DNA of 64,000 bases, from contig JBPESP010000004.1 in the NCBI GenBank assembly GCA_051710585.1, forward strand, positions 62,001-126,000. The letters are read 5' to 3'. The stretch comes from JBPESP01 sp051710585 (GTDB lineage: Bacteria; Pseudomonadota; Gammaproteobacteria; Enterobacterales; Enterobacteriaceae). Shown one piece after another: positions 43,620 to 53,639 of the stretch. The translations under genes were made by a program, and so were the position numbers. The number at the start of each line of letters is the position of its first letter. The stretch's first letter is position 1. The notes under the pieces are model-generated. The model was not told the DNA's origin and made no database searches. It worked only from the letters and a program-made list of their open reading frames with translations.

Positions 43620-45165
43620 TTTTTCTAATCTTCCAATTATTCTGGAAGAATAACAGTACTTTAATTTTTATTAACAAGCTCACCAAGGCATGCCAGGTCA
43701 TAAAATTAGAAATTTCAGATACCCGCTCAGTGTACTCCAGTCCATCATCCTAAGTTATCACTGACGCAGATTTTCATAGTCTTTTGCATTTTTGTCCTAA
43801 TCTACGCGATCCCATACGTTCATGTAAACAAAAAACATAAATAGGCCAATTTAATCTTACTTTACTTTGCAAAGTATATCGTTCAGTGCTATTCATCCAC
43901 CTACTTTCTTTTTCAGGCCTGGTATTTTCTAAGTTAATTCAGGATACTTTCTGTTATAGATCTATTTTCTATTATTCCATATCAATAATATTTAAACGTC
44001 ATAGTTCAGTAGTTAGACAAAAATATCACCGATTGAAATCCTTCTGGCATGCACACAATCAGTCTGCTAGGCTTTTTCTGGTTAGTTAGCAGATCCCTTT
44101 TACTTATAAGCTTTTGCGTTTTGATTATAGAAACCTGTCTTGAGGCATTTATTCTATTCATTTGCTCCTATCCAGAGCAGACTATGATAGTTACTAGTTA
44201 CGTGTAAAAGTCAATATTAGCATTTTTTATATTTTAGTACTGGTAATCTTTTACGTATTGCTAAATCCTTGAGCATCTTCCAGATCTCCTATATCAGAGG
44301 TTAATCATCCTGTAGTAATACACTGAATTTGCCTGCCTAAAAAAAGAAGTTATATGCTCACCTCAAATTTTACAGATAAAAAATAAGTAAAACCTTTGTT
44401 TTAAATATAAATTCTAATTTGCTCAAATTGTATTTTAGCTACAAATACACATACGGCGAAGCCGCCTAAATGATGAATCTCAGTCTTTCTTTTATCAACC
44501 CATTAGGTAAAATTATTACGTTTGAAGCGTGCCTGGGAAAACTCTCGGAGCTTCCTTATTTATTATTAATGAAAAAATTCTAAAAAAGCTAGGATCTCTT
44601 AATGTTGGACTCATTGAACAGTTCACGATAATAAATAAGCTAAAAACATGATATCTAGTCACAGTATTGTACTAAACTTTTGAGATACATCGTGGTAACT
44701 ATAACACTTAGAGGTTTCCGCTAATGAACTCAACTGTAAGTATGTGATTAAAATTATAGCCACGTTATGAAAGCTTGAATAGTAGTGGCGAACGGCTTGT
44801 TTGCTGACGCTTTAAATATCTTTGACTATTATGTCATCAGATCTTTTAGCTTTAAATAGAGTACTAAATGGTCAGTAAAATAATGAAGAAGCTAAGCTAA
44901 GTATCGCCAGGTTGTAGCTGCTAGCTCACAAATACAGACGCGGCAATAATTAATACGTTAAATATCGAACTATTTTAATAAAAACTGTTAATACTTATAA
45001 GCCTTATAGCCATGCAAGATAAGGCAAAGTAAGAATCTAAGCCGGGGGTGACTGTTTGGGATAATAAGCTGATGGAGCGCTTCGTCAAAACGCTTTGAAG
45101 TAATATTACAGCAAAAAAAACTTCTTATCTATACAAATATGGATAAAACTATTCTGTAGAGGAAT
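43620..45165. other. Decayed stretch, copy 2, between cysS and the tRNA-Ala remnants
   Basis: Matches copy 3 from 59900 to 61400 over scattered blocks (for example taaatgatgaatctcagt at 44468 and 60565). By order it held whatever followed argU and the 23S end of an rRNA operon. I recognise no rRNA. Not identified. Confidence 0.4.
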
Positions 45166-45170
45166 GATAA

Positions 45171-45239
45171 GGTTAAGCAGGATCTAACCGCTTACTTCCC
45201 GCATAAAAGCAGGAAGTCTCCCAGCTAAATTATAGCCCT
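45171..45239 (-). pseudogene. tRNA-Ala pseudogene, block copy 2
   Basis: Aligns with the intact tRNA-Ala at 61404-61479. The D-arm (tctcccagct) and acceptor end (tatagccct) are kept, but the T-arm, anticodon stem and loop (cgcataaaagcagg for cgtgcaaagcagg) are mutated and the CCA end is lost. Confidence 0.85.
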
Positions 45240-45244
45240 AGGTT

Positions 45245-46085
45245 GTTTACATGATATATGCCGTTACTTTTACCCACTATGACAGCCAGTTTCGTTTTCT
45301 CTACCTCCTGCTAGATATAGATAGTCTTATGTTACCTATCGGTAGTATAACTCTCCTATTTATCATGGGAAAAAACGGAAATAAGCGGAACTGATAAGTA
45401 TGAATAGATTCTTGTATTACTGATCTTACTCTTATCAGAGTATGCTCTAAAGCACTTAGCTAAAAGCTTATAGCAAGTTTTTCTACGGTTACTTTTTTAA
45501 CATTACAATTTTGCTACAGACATTAACAACAAAGCGCTAAGCGCTTATTCTAGAAAATAAAGCTATTATCTGCTTCTTTAAAAAACTTATTCCAATGTTG
45601 TGAAGATTCTGTGTGTATAAAAGCCCTAGAATACATTTGCCGTAGTATTCTGATTCACGATTGTACTAGTTAACCAAAACTTGATATGTTGATATCGTCT
45701 TCTGATTGTTAATGCAGATTTTTTAATAAATTATTAAAAACCGCTGTACTACTGTAGTAGTAATCCATCTTGCGCTAGGTAGTTTTATACTAAACCTTAC
45801 TTATTTAGTATTAAGGTATTTCACTTATTTATAAACCTTTCCGCTTACCGTGATAATGTTTAATAATCTGTTGATATATAATATATTATAAGCATCCATA
45901 ACTATCTTAATTTACTGCACTAGTTTTTTAATATTTTTCTACTAACTATTTATTTTTTCATTATATTCCCACTTTGAGCTTAAGTAATCGTCTGCGCAAA
46001 AAAACCGAAAATGTCAGGCAGCGAAAGATTGTTATAAATATATTTTGAGATAATATAGTTTATTATCCAGTACACTAAAAAAGAC
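45245..46085. other. Decayed stretch where 16S rRNA would lie, copy 2
   Basis: In E. coli the rrnD 16S gene separates tRNA-Ala from yrdA. Here about 850 bp of AT-rich DNA carry no recognisable 16S segment. Part of it (45820-45900) aligns with 62100-62170 of copy 3. Confidence 0.4.
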
Positions 46086-46089
46086 CTCA

Positions 46090-46490
46090 ATCATCCTGCA
46101 GCACGTTACGTTGAATTGTTGCGTTCTTATTAAAGTACATCCACAGCTTCCTGGTAAGTGTGATGATATATTCAGCAATGTGATCATAAGAATATGTAAC
46201 CATCAGCTAGGATATCAAGATGTAGCCACTGCCAGAGCTATTCATAGTAATATTAATCGCATACAGACTGGTGTGCATAGTAACATTCAGGATAGTTGCC
46301 TATTTCAGGTTACCCATTCCTCCGAACGTAATCCAATGGGCTATCCTATTATTATTAATGAGGAGTTCACTCTAGGACATAAAACCATGTTGCATGGCTG
46401 CATTATTAACAATTTTGTTCTGATTGGAGTAAGATACATTATTTTATGTAGCACTTTTATAGAAGATAAAAGTCATTATTAATGATAGTA
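46090..46490 (+). pseudogene. yrdA: yrdA remnant, block copy 2
   Basis: Gamma-carbonic-anhydrase-like left-handed helix protein. An open stretch of 123 codons reads NINRIQTGVHSNIQDSCLFQ, VTHSSERNPMGYP and GHKTMLHGCIINNFVLIGV, close to YrdA (NYVQIGARTNIQDGSML, GHKVMLHGCTIGNRVLVG). The start is missing (no ATG aligned to the family start) and it stops early after FIEDK. Two of the expected metal-ligand histidine positions remain (VTHSS, GHKTMLHG). A short folded product is possible but unlikely. Confidence 0.75.
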
Positions 46491-46614
46491 GCCTACTAGG
46501 AGCTGTTTTGTAAACATCTTCTAACATATAAAGTAGCTCTATCTCTAATTTAGCAGTCTGGCAAGGCCAGTACGCTTTTTGAGTGCTGTTTGTATCGGTA
46601 ATCTTATTTCCTCA

Positions 46615-46857
46615 GTTATAATAGTTATGTATCGTGGAAGGACGACTCTCTTCTGAGAGAGGCTGCACGCTGAAATATCTAGGTAGTTCTAATGAAAGAT
46701 CACCGGAGGAGTAATACACCATTATTAATCTCAGAGGAAAACTGATTACATAACCAGCTTGCACTACTAAACCTGGCACTCTATTAACATGCCGCTCATA
46801 ACAACTTAAAACATAAGCTTTTGTGCTAGTTATCTCATTGTTCAAGATCGGAAACAA
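46615..46857 (-). pseudogene. yrdB: yrdB remnant, block copy 2
   Basis: An 81-codon minus frame with FPILNNEI and RVPGLVVQAGYVISF then MVYYSSGD, weakly like YrdB (DUF1488; CFPALVNGMQLTCAISGES then YRFTGD). It directly precedes aroE as in E. coli. It is only about as long as the family (85 residues) but key positions are degraded, so I call it a pseudogene. A surviving protein cannot be fully excluded. Confidence 0.5.
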
Positions 46858-46870
46858 TGGATCGCCAGAT

Positions 46871-47704
46871 TCATATATTCAGCTCTGCACGCAATGTTTC
46901 TAACACTGGCGAAAGTGGGGGTAAAACACCATGCCACAGCAAAAATGATGCAGCCGCCTGGCTTACCAGCATACCAAGTCCATCAGCGCAGCGCAGTGCG
47001 CCATTCTGGCGACACCAGGCGATGAATGGAGTGTCGCTTTGTTGGTAACAGATGTCATAGCAACAAACAGATGATGTAATAACCGATACCGGTAGCTGTA
47101 GCGGTATCGGTGAAATACTATCTTGCACACCAGTGGAAGTCGCGTGAATAATCAGATCAGAATCCGGCGCACCCAACCGCTCTAGTGGTAATGCGCTAAT
47201 ACTCCCAAGATGGTGGTAAAACTTGACTAGTTCCTGTGCTCGCGAAAAAGTGCGGTTAGTTAGTACTACTTTGCAACCGTAAGCTAGTAGCGGTAGGATC
47301 ATTCCCCGCACTGCCCCACCGGCACCCACTAACAAAACCCGGCTATCCTGGCGTAGTATATTGAGACGCTGCAAATCTTTAATAAGACCAATGCCGTCGG
47401 TATTATCCCCAAGCAAGGAGCCATCCGGTTGTTTCTTGATAGTATTTACCGCCCGCGCCAAGGCACTTCGCTTAGTGAATTCATCGCATAGAAAAAACGC
47501 ACGTTCTTTAAATGGCACGGTAATATTCGCCCCTAATCCACCGGCGTCAAAAAACTGCCGTAGAGTTTCCTCAAAGCCCTCCAGAGGAGCTAATACACGG
47601 CCATAAGGATGGCTTATACCTGTCTTGGCGGCAAATAGCGCATGGATGCGCGGTGAACAACTATGGTTAATCGGATTACCAAAAACAGCAAAGGTATTAT
47701 TCAT
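46871..47704 (-). CDS. aroE: Shikimate dehydrogenase
   Basis: A 277-residue enzyme (E. coli 272) that reduces 3-dehydroshikimate to shikimate with NADPH. The substrate-site motif NPINHSCSP at 10-18 keeps both serines. The catalytic lysine is in ITVPFKERAF near 66 and the aspartate in LLGDNTDGIGL near 103. The NADP loop GAGGAVRGMILP, NRTFSRA and the C-terminal DGLGMLVSQAA are intact. The ATG start matches the family. Remnants at 34860-35432 and 62790-63360 are dead, so this is the only working aroE in the window. Retention suggests aromatic amino acid or folate precursor synthesis continues. Confidence 0.97.
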   Translation of the reverse strand: MNNTFAVFGNPINHSCSPRIHALFAAKTGISHPYGRVLAPLEGFEETLRQFFDAGGLGANITVPFKERAFFLCDEFTKRSALARAVNTIKKQPDGSLLGDNTDGIGLIKDLQRLNILRQDSRVLLVGAGGAVRGMILPLLAYGCKVVLTNRTFSRAQELVKFYHHLGSISALPLERLGAPDSDLIIHATSTGVQDSISPIPLQLPVSVITSSVCCYDICYQQSDTPFIAWCRQNGALRCADGLGMLVSQAAASFLLWHGVLPPLSPVLETLRAELNI

Positions 47705-47734
47705 GGTGACACTCCGGTTATAATCAGTCCTGTT

Positions 47735-47995
47735 AAATCAATATACCTTTCAGAGCGTCATATATCTCGAAGGGATTGAGTCTTCTTTCATTGCTCCATC
47801 TAGAACTGGGAAAGGCAGCCATCAAAATACCTACGAACTTCGCCGATGTTACGTAGCGGCTGTAGTATATTTCTTAAGTCTAATAGGCAGCGGGTAGAAT
47901 TAGGCTTTTCCCTGGCATTTTTAGCGGCAATAAGCACCTTGACTGCGCTTTAGCTGTCAAGATCGACGCTAACCTGAATAGTAGCTCTATTTGAT
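47735..47995 (-). pseudogene. tsaC: tsaC remnant, block copy 2
   Basis: Aligns with the C-terminal part of intact tsaC: cagagcgtcatatatctcgaagggattgag near 47751 (in two halves) against cagagcattacgtatctcagaaggattgag near 63402. Truncated and frameshifted. Confidence 0.82.
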
Positions 47996-47999
47996 AAGT

Positions 48000-48500
48000 G
48001 ATTAATTACTGCTGTTAATATAGCGTAATGAGTAGACTCTTCACTATCATTATGGTATACGACCATCGATCGGTCAACCGTAATACTATCAGTACAAAAG
48101 AGCTTTGCAGTGTAACCAGTGTTTACCATTAAAATGGTAAAAATCGCATTTACTCACCAAGTGTTGGTATTAAAAGTATATTTACAGGTTGTGTATTGAT
48201 CATAAGCGTAAAACTCTTTCCAAGTCGCGATGTAAGTAGCTTCATTAAGTTACCGAAACAGCACCCTCTGGAAAGTGAAAAGCGTGGCTACACCCCATGG
48301 GTAGCAATGTGCTCTTATTTAGGATAGTTCAAACATCCGATAAATATACTAAGCGTCCCTGGCACAATTATCAGTGTAGATTGACATACGAAGCAAAACT
48401 AGTTTTAAGCACTTTTATCAGATATCCTTCACTTAACAGATGAACATAGTCGTATTCTGGGTAATAATAGAAAATTAAAGAAATGTTGCACTAACCAGAA
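48000..48500 (-). pseudogene. yrdD: yrdD remnant, block copy 2
   Basis: Called from alignment to 35740-36260 in copy 1, where a C-terminal zinc-finger tail is readable, and from position between tsaC and smg. The protein itself is not readable here. Confidence 0.4.
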
Positions 48501-48599
48501 AAAATAACACATCTACTTATAGATGTTTGGCAGGGGCACGCTCCCTATTAATTTGCAGCAAAAGTACGGCTTTTGTTATAGCGTTAAATCATCTTTGAT

Positions 48600-49030
48600 G
48601 CATTAAAAGAGAACGCTGTTCCTCTTCTTAAAAACTAAACCTTCTATTTATTGATAGGGATTTTGCAACTGGGAATATTAAACGGTACCATATTAAGAAT
48701 AACCCTTCAGATCTTTCAAATTAAAGTCCGTTACGTCCAGCGTTAACGCATGACCGATTATCACCTCGTTGCTCTCAAGGTTTAACACCTGAATCTGTTT
48801 AAGAAATAACAAGAAAGAACGACAATTGGTATCCAGGAACTGACTTTCTTTATCGGTATAGATAGATACGTATAGCAAGCGGATCAGTACTAAGAGTAAA
48901 GGCTCTGCCCATCCTGTCCTCTAAATCTATCAGTTTATTTAGTTAGTTGACCGCATTATGAATATCATCTTGATCCAAGCGTATTTTGACTCCGTTGTTG
49001 ATGTAGTTTTCAAATAAACACATTAAACAC
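48600..49030 (-). pseudogene. smg: smg remnant, block copy 2
   Basis: SIYTDKESQFLDTNCRSFLL, then FLKQIQVLNLESNEVIIG and DFNLKDLKG match Smg. Note that the Gln lost to a stop in copy 1 is still present here. The N-terminal third is shifted and partly deleted and the end stops early. Both in-window copies are therefore broken in different places. Confidence 0.82.
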
Positions 49031-49219
49031 GGTCTTACCTTCCTTAATTGTACATAGGCCGTTGGGTATAATTGTGATTCATCCCGCTTCTAACTTTAGT
49101 TCAAGAAATTTTATTACTACCTTTTGCATAGGTTATCAAGCACGTTTATGACGATGTCAACAAGTGTAATCTCATTCCCTACACTAGCCAAATATATCGA
49201 GAAATTGTAATTTAATTTC

Positions 49220-49269
49220 GTAATCTGAAATAATTTCTTTCAGACAAGACGGAAATTATTTCAGATTAC
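49220..49269. repeat. Perfect 18-bp inverted repeat
   Basis: GTAATCTGAAATAATTTC (49220-49237) and GAAATTATTTCAGATTAC (49252-49269) around a 14-base loop. It lies in the dprA remnant. The aligned position in copy 1 (near 37000-37060) has no such palindrome, so it arose after triplication. There is no T-run suited to a terminator. Confidence 0.85.
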
Positions 49270-49480
49270 CGTATTATTGTTTAAATATCTCCTCTGGACT
49301 GGTAATTTGAGCGTTGCGTTATGGTATATAAATTAGTGTATATCAGCACTAAGGAATACTATCCAGTGGCCAGATAAGGAAAGAAACTTTCCTACCCTAA
49401 TCTATCGCCCAGCCTTGCTCTGATCAGTGAGGTACTTTTATTTTACCTTTGAATAACAGCACTTCCAAGCTTAATCCACT
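49270..49480 (-). pseudogene. dprA: dprA remnant, block copy 2
   Basis: Called from alignment to the dprA remnant of copy 1 (ctggtaatttgagcgttgcg near 49295 against ctgctaatgagtattgcgcg near 37098) and from position between smg and def. Confidence 0.45.
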
Positions 49481-49902
49481 TATTAAAAAGTCATAAAATG
49501 GAAAATGGATTGCTAGCAAAAGTGAAAAGGCAAATCTCTAGTATCAGACACATTCTCTTGTGTGATAATATTAGTGGTCAACCGACGATGCTCATTCAGA
49601 TAGTTGTATCGATCTCACAATCCAATACCGTTACGGTTTTTCCTAGATAGGCATTATTGGTAATAATGGTACTGACGTATAATTAAAACCATCTTTAATA
49701 AAATTTACGTATCCAAACGGTGGTTAAAAAATACACTGTTTATTTTAATATTTCTTGATGCTGTGTCGCTGCTCATCCTTTTACGCACCGCCATTTGTAG
49801 CCATATTTCACTTAATGGGATTTCCCTCCGTTCCTTATCTAGCGGAACCAGCTAAAAAAATATAGAAATTTCTAGAATAAAGCTAAATATCGATTTCATG
49901 CT

Positions 49903-50450
49903 CAGATGCATATTCAGAAAATTATATCATAATTATAAGTATTACATTATTCCGGTAAGCGACTGCGCAAAGTTGCTAAACCTATTATTGATATCAATGA
50001 TGTGATCCTACGCATCATTGATGATATGTTTGAGACTATGTACCTCGAAGAGGCCATCATAGGTTTTGGCGCCACTTAGTTTGACATCCACTAGCAGGTC
50101 GTCGTACTCAATTTCTCGGAAAGTCGCAAGCCGCGACTTTTTTGATCAATCTAGAATTACTAAAGAGAAACAGCGAAACCGGTTTTGATAAAGAATCTTT
50201 GTTGATCTCTGATCAACATCACTTCCTTCCTCTAACTAAAAAGAATAAGATGTGAGCACTGAATTGCGATGGTAATAGATTTCTATCTGAAGACGGCGAA
50301 TATGCTGGCCATCTACATTCATGATGAAATAGATTATTTGGTCTGTAATTTTTTTTTGATTACCTCTCACTGCTAAAACGTCAAGCGTGCGTCAAAAAAT
50401 GAAAATTAACGTTTATAAACATGAAGTTACGGGATGGCGGAAAAGTAACA
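49903..50450 (+). pseudogene. def: def remnant, block copy 2
   Basis: Aligns end to end with intact def: gcgactgcgcaaagttgctaa near 49959 against gcggctgcgcaaagtcgccaa, and atgatatgtttgagactatgtacc near 50021 (in halves). Frameshifts and stops destroy the GIGLAATQ and EGCLS motifs. It is followed at the ancestral spacing by intact fmt. Confidence 0.88.
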
Positions 50451-50469
50451 AAACACCATAGGAAACATT

Positions 50470-51420
50470 GTGTCTGACTCTTTACGTATCATCTTTGCCG
50501 GTACGCCGGATTTTGCTGCACGTCATCTAGATGCGTTGATAGAGGATAAAAAGCAGGTGATCGGGGTTTTCACACAGCCGGATCGGCCCGCGGGGCGCGG
50601 AAATCGCCTTATACCCAGTCCAGTGAAGCAATCAGCTGAGCGGCATGATTTACCTATATTTCAGCCGGCTTCGTTGCATAAAACTGAGGAGCAAAAAAGC
50701 ATTGCGGATCTGAATGCAGATATCATGGTTGTCGTAGCTTATGGCCTTATCCTCCCTAAGGCTGTATTGGCTCTACCGCGGCTCGGCTGTATCAATGTAC
50801 ATGGGTCGTTATTGCCACGCTGGCGTGGAGCAGCACCCATACAACGAGCATTATTAGCTGGAGACCAGCATACAGGCGTAACGATTATGCAAATGGATGC
50901 CGGGATCGACACTGGCCCCATAGTGCACAAGGCTATCTGCACAATCCAGTCTGATGATACCAGTGCCTCGCTGCATGATAAACTGGCGAAAATCGGATCA
51001 AATGCTCTTTTATACACGCTAACGCAAATTGCTGCAGGCAGTACCGTCGCAGAGCCGCAAAACAATGCTCTTGCCACTTATGCAGATAAACTCAGAAAGG
51101 AAGAAGCCCGACTCGATTGGCATCTATCCGCGGCACAGCTTGAGCGCTGCATTCGTGCTTTCAATCCGTGCCCCATCAGCTATTTGCTGCTAGCAGAACA
51201 ACCGATTAAAGTCTGGGCCGCCAATGTCTATGATAGGCAGATATCTTCACATGAACCCGGCTCTATATTGGCTATAAATAAGGCCGGTATCCTCATCGCT
51301 ACTGGTGAGGGGATATTAATGCTGACCCAATTGCAGCCGGCAGGTAGAAAAGCGATGTCGTTTCAGGATTTTCTCAATTCACGCAAGGAATGGTTTATTC
51401 CCGGAGCTGTTCTGGATTAA
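50470..51420 (+). CDS. fmt: Methionyl-tRNA formyltransferase
   Basis: A 316-residue enzyme (E. coli 315) that formylates initiator Met-tRNA using 10-formyl-THF. The GTG at 50470 gives MSDSLRIIFAGTPDFAARHL, aligned with the family start, with a ribosome site aggaaa about six bases upstream. The catalytic set is intact: N106 and H108 in CINVHGSLLPRWRGAAPIQ, the SLLP folate loop at 110-113, and the aspartate in MDAGIDTG. The C-terminal tRNA-binding domain is complete. The dead copy at 37981 has the same GTG. The def beside it here is dead; the working def is in copy 1. Confidence 0.96.
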   Translation: MSDSLRIIFAGTPDFAARHLDALIEDKKQVIGVFTQPDRPAGRGNRLIPSPVKQSAERHDLPIFQPASLHKTEEQKSIADLNADIMVVVAYGLILPKAVLALPRLGCINVHGSLLPRWRGAAPIQRALLAGDQHTGVTIMQMDAGIDTGPIVHKAICTIQSDDTSASLHDKLAKIGSNALLYTLTQIAAGSTVAEPQNNALATYADKLRKEEARLDWHLSAAQLERCIRAFNPCPISYLLLAEQPIKVWAANVYDRQISSHEPGSILAINKAGILIATGEGILMLTQLQPAGRKAMSFQDFLNSRKEWFIPGAVLD

Positions 51421-51499
51421 TTTTTTTTTACCTGCATGTGGCCCGTGACTTTTGCCATTGGTTGCAAAGCGAGCACCCCTATAAACTCCCCCCGATTAA

Positions 51500-52310
51500 C
51501 TATGAAAATACGCTACAATATACCTGCTATTGCCGCCAGAGTTTCAATAGCAGGTATTGGATCAAGCCCAGTCCCTTAAAACTTTGTTTCTGTTGCTAAT
51601 GCAGGTCTTTTTTTTAAAAAAAAGAAGGACTACGCATTCTTGCAAAAGCAATTTTTAAGCATCATGCGTATCCTGCCAAAATTGGTATGGTTACTACACC
51701 AACTAATGGCAAAGCCGCAGAGTGGGAAACAATGCCTGGTATATTATCCCTGATGATGGGTCTATATCGGTTAATATAGACCAAAATTCCTCCGTATGCC
51801 ACGGAGATAGGGATGGTTGAAGACGTAATAAAAATGAAACGACCATGGTTTAAGAGGATAATTAATAGCATATTGTACATCAGGTTTAACAACGGCAGGT
51901 AACCTTCTTGACTGATACTGAGCAGGATATCCAGCATTTATACCCTCTTCTAGTTGAAAAAGATCCTTGTCAGTGACATATGCTCAGATCATTAACGCCA
52001 ATAATCAACAGAGATGTTAATGTGATTGCGTGTTAACCACTTTGTATTACGAGCTGTGACGCCTATCTAGCGGTGCCGGTTATGGCGTAAATATTGCGGC
52101 CAGTGCACGCGCCACACAGTCGCCCAACGTCATATGTCGACATCTGAATATTAAATGTTTGCGCTGCGACACCGCCATCACTACAGTGACCGAACTGCAG
52201 CAGCAAATTCTGTGCAACACTTAGAAGTTCTAAACCAGAGCGGTACATTGCTGTATACTATCTTTTCTATTTTACCGTAAGAAAACTACTGGAAAATTGT
52301 TGGATTCCTT
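51500..52310 (+). pseudogene. rsmB: rsmB remnant, block copy 2
   Basis: MKIRYNIPAIAARVSIAGI at the start and MRILPKLVWLLHQLMAKPQS then GKQCLVYY near 51665 match RsmB ([28 protein letters not shown]). Stops and deletions follow. A perfect 13-bp inverted repeat (51520-51532 with 51545-51557) lies in it and is absent from copy 1. Confidence 0.82.
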
Positions 52311-52364
52311 TCCAACTATATAATAGTCCTGCTGCACAACTCTAACAAAATAAAGATGATACTT

Positions 52365-52825
52365 TACTAAAAGTTTATACGCTATTTCTATGTCTCGACG
52401 ATACTTCGCCATGACCAGCCAATTTATCCGAAAGACTCGACCATTATCTAGACGGGCAATAAAGTGTTTTTATCATTGTCTCGCAGCATATCTGCAGAAT
52501 AATAAGTGAAATGCAGCAGCTGAAAAACTATAAGCAGATCATGATTGTCGGTGGTAGCAATATCGACGCCGCTATAATTGATTACCTGGAAAAAGATTAG
52601 AGAACAAAATTGGTTGAGCACGATCAGGAATGACCGCAGAGTTTATAGGAAAGGCTAGATGATACTATCGTCTTCTACAGCGACTTAGATAAAAATCTGC
52701 TGCCGGAATAGGATATGGAACAGATTGATGTCTTTATCACCGTCGCCAATGACGATGAAGCCAATATTATTAAGAGCATACTGCCAAGCGTATGGATGCA
52801 AAAAAAAGGTATTAATACTCATCAG
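52365..52825 (+). pseudogene. trkA: trkA remnant, block copy 2
   Basis: EQIDVFITVANDDEANIIKS near 52722 matches TrkA (DQVDVFIAVTNDDEANIMSA). An upstream IMIVGGSNIDA near 52540 matches IMLVGGGNIGA. Both ends are lost, and the right end is cut where repeat S2 begins. Confidence 0.85.
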
Positions 52826-53262
52826 TTAAGACTGGCTACCGCGTTAATTTTTTACAGTATTTATTTCCTGATTTATTTGCTAGAAACCCACTATGCTATA
52901 TTCATGCAGCCTGAGTGGGCTGTTTTATATATTCCACGATATAGTTTGTAATTTCATAAACTGCTTTGCTAAAACTTATATAGTTCGGTTACCAGCATTC
53001 ACTCGTTTTTAGGCTTATTGAAAAAAGGTTACTTCATCAGACTATTATCTCAACAGTTACCACCCCCGACTCATTCTTTGTTTAATCCAGTAACGCCAGA
53101 GTAACTTTTGGAACTGCCTGTTCGTATAATAGTTACCCTGATTGTTGTAGAGTATTAATTTGGTTGGGTTTATAATCCAAATTTTCCACGCTATTTTAGT
53201 TTTGATAGTCAGCCATCCTATCTAGGAGAGCGATATACCTAAGCCAACTGGTTTATTTTGGA
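52826..53262 (+). repeat. Dispersed repeat S, copy S2 (left arm of inverted pair)
   Basis: Almost identical to the reverse complement of 55140-55505. For example ggttgggtttataatccaaa then ttttccacgctattttag near 53180 mirrors ctaaaatagcgtggaaaa then tttggattataaacccaacc near 55185. About 60 bp near 52870-52930 are missing from the other arm. A more diverged copy lies at 27190. Confidence 0.88.
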
Positions 53263-53562
53263 ACAGATTAATAATAACTGCAATATCCCCGGCGTTTCCT
53301 TTCTCGGTCTAAGATAAATGTTACATTACCGTAACATACTTGTTTTAGCTCCGTTATATAGTGTGCCACCACACTTGCTCTATAATACCTATTTTTCTGG
53401 AGTATATGTGAGCATCTCTTTGAGAGCATTATTAGAATAACACCATAAAAAGGTTAGTGATATTGATTGATTTTGAGTTATGTTAGGTAACTTCAATTTG
53501 AAAGGAAGTCTTGAGTAGTGGGGTTTAGTAATGCGGAGTTATGTATGGTATTTTTATGATAA

Positions 53563-53634
53563 TGTCTCCGACAGGAATCGAACCTGTAACTAGCCCTTAG
53601 GAGGGGCTTGTTATATCCGTTTAACTACGGAGAC
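53563..53634 (-). tRNA. argW: tRNA-Arg(CCT)
   Basis: A cloverleaf on the minus strand. The acceptor GTCTCCG pairs with CGGAGAC. The anticodon stem AGCCC/GGGCT holds the loop CTCCTAA with anticodon CCT. The T-arm is ACAGGTTCGATTCCTGT. It closely resembles E. coli argW. CCA is not encoded. It lies in the spacer of the S2/S3 inverted repeat, with no intact neighbour. A possible minus-strand -10 (TATATT) lies about 25-30 bases upstream of the tRNA. Confidence 0.95.
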
Positions 53635-53639
53635 ACTCT

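Larger units (their letters stand above)
42250..52825 (+). repeat. Gene block copy 2 of 3 (retains aroE, fmt)
   Basis: Same gene order as copy 1: ppiB and cysS remnants, tRNA-Ala pseudogene, yrdA and yrdB remnants, aroE (intact), tsaC, yrdD, smg, dprA and def remnants, fmt (intact), rsmB and trkA remnants. The interval from mid cysS to past argU is deleted at about 43600. The right end is cut inside trkA, where repeat S2 starts. Confidence 0.88.

Noticed and set aside
51520..51557. Terminator downstream of fmt
   Set aside because: The 13-bp stem has no T-run on either side and lies inside the rsmB remnant.
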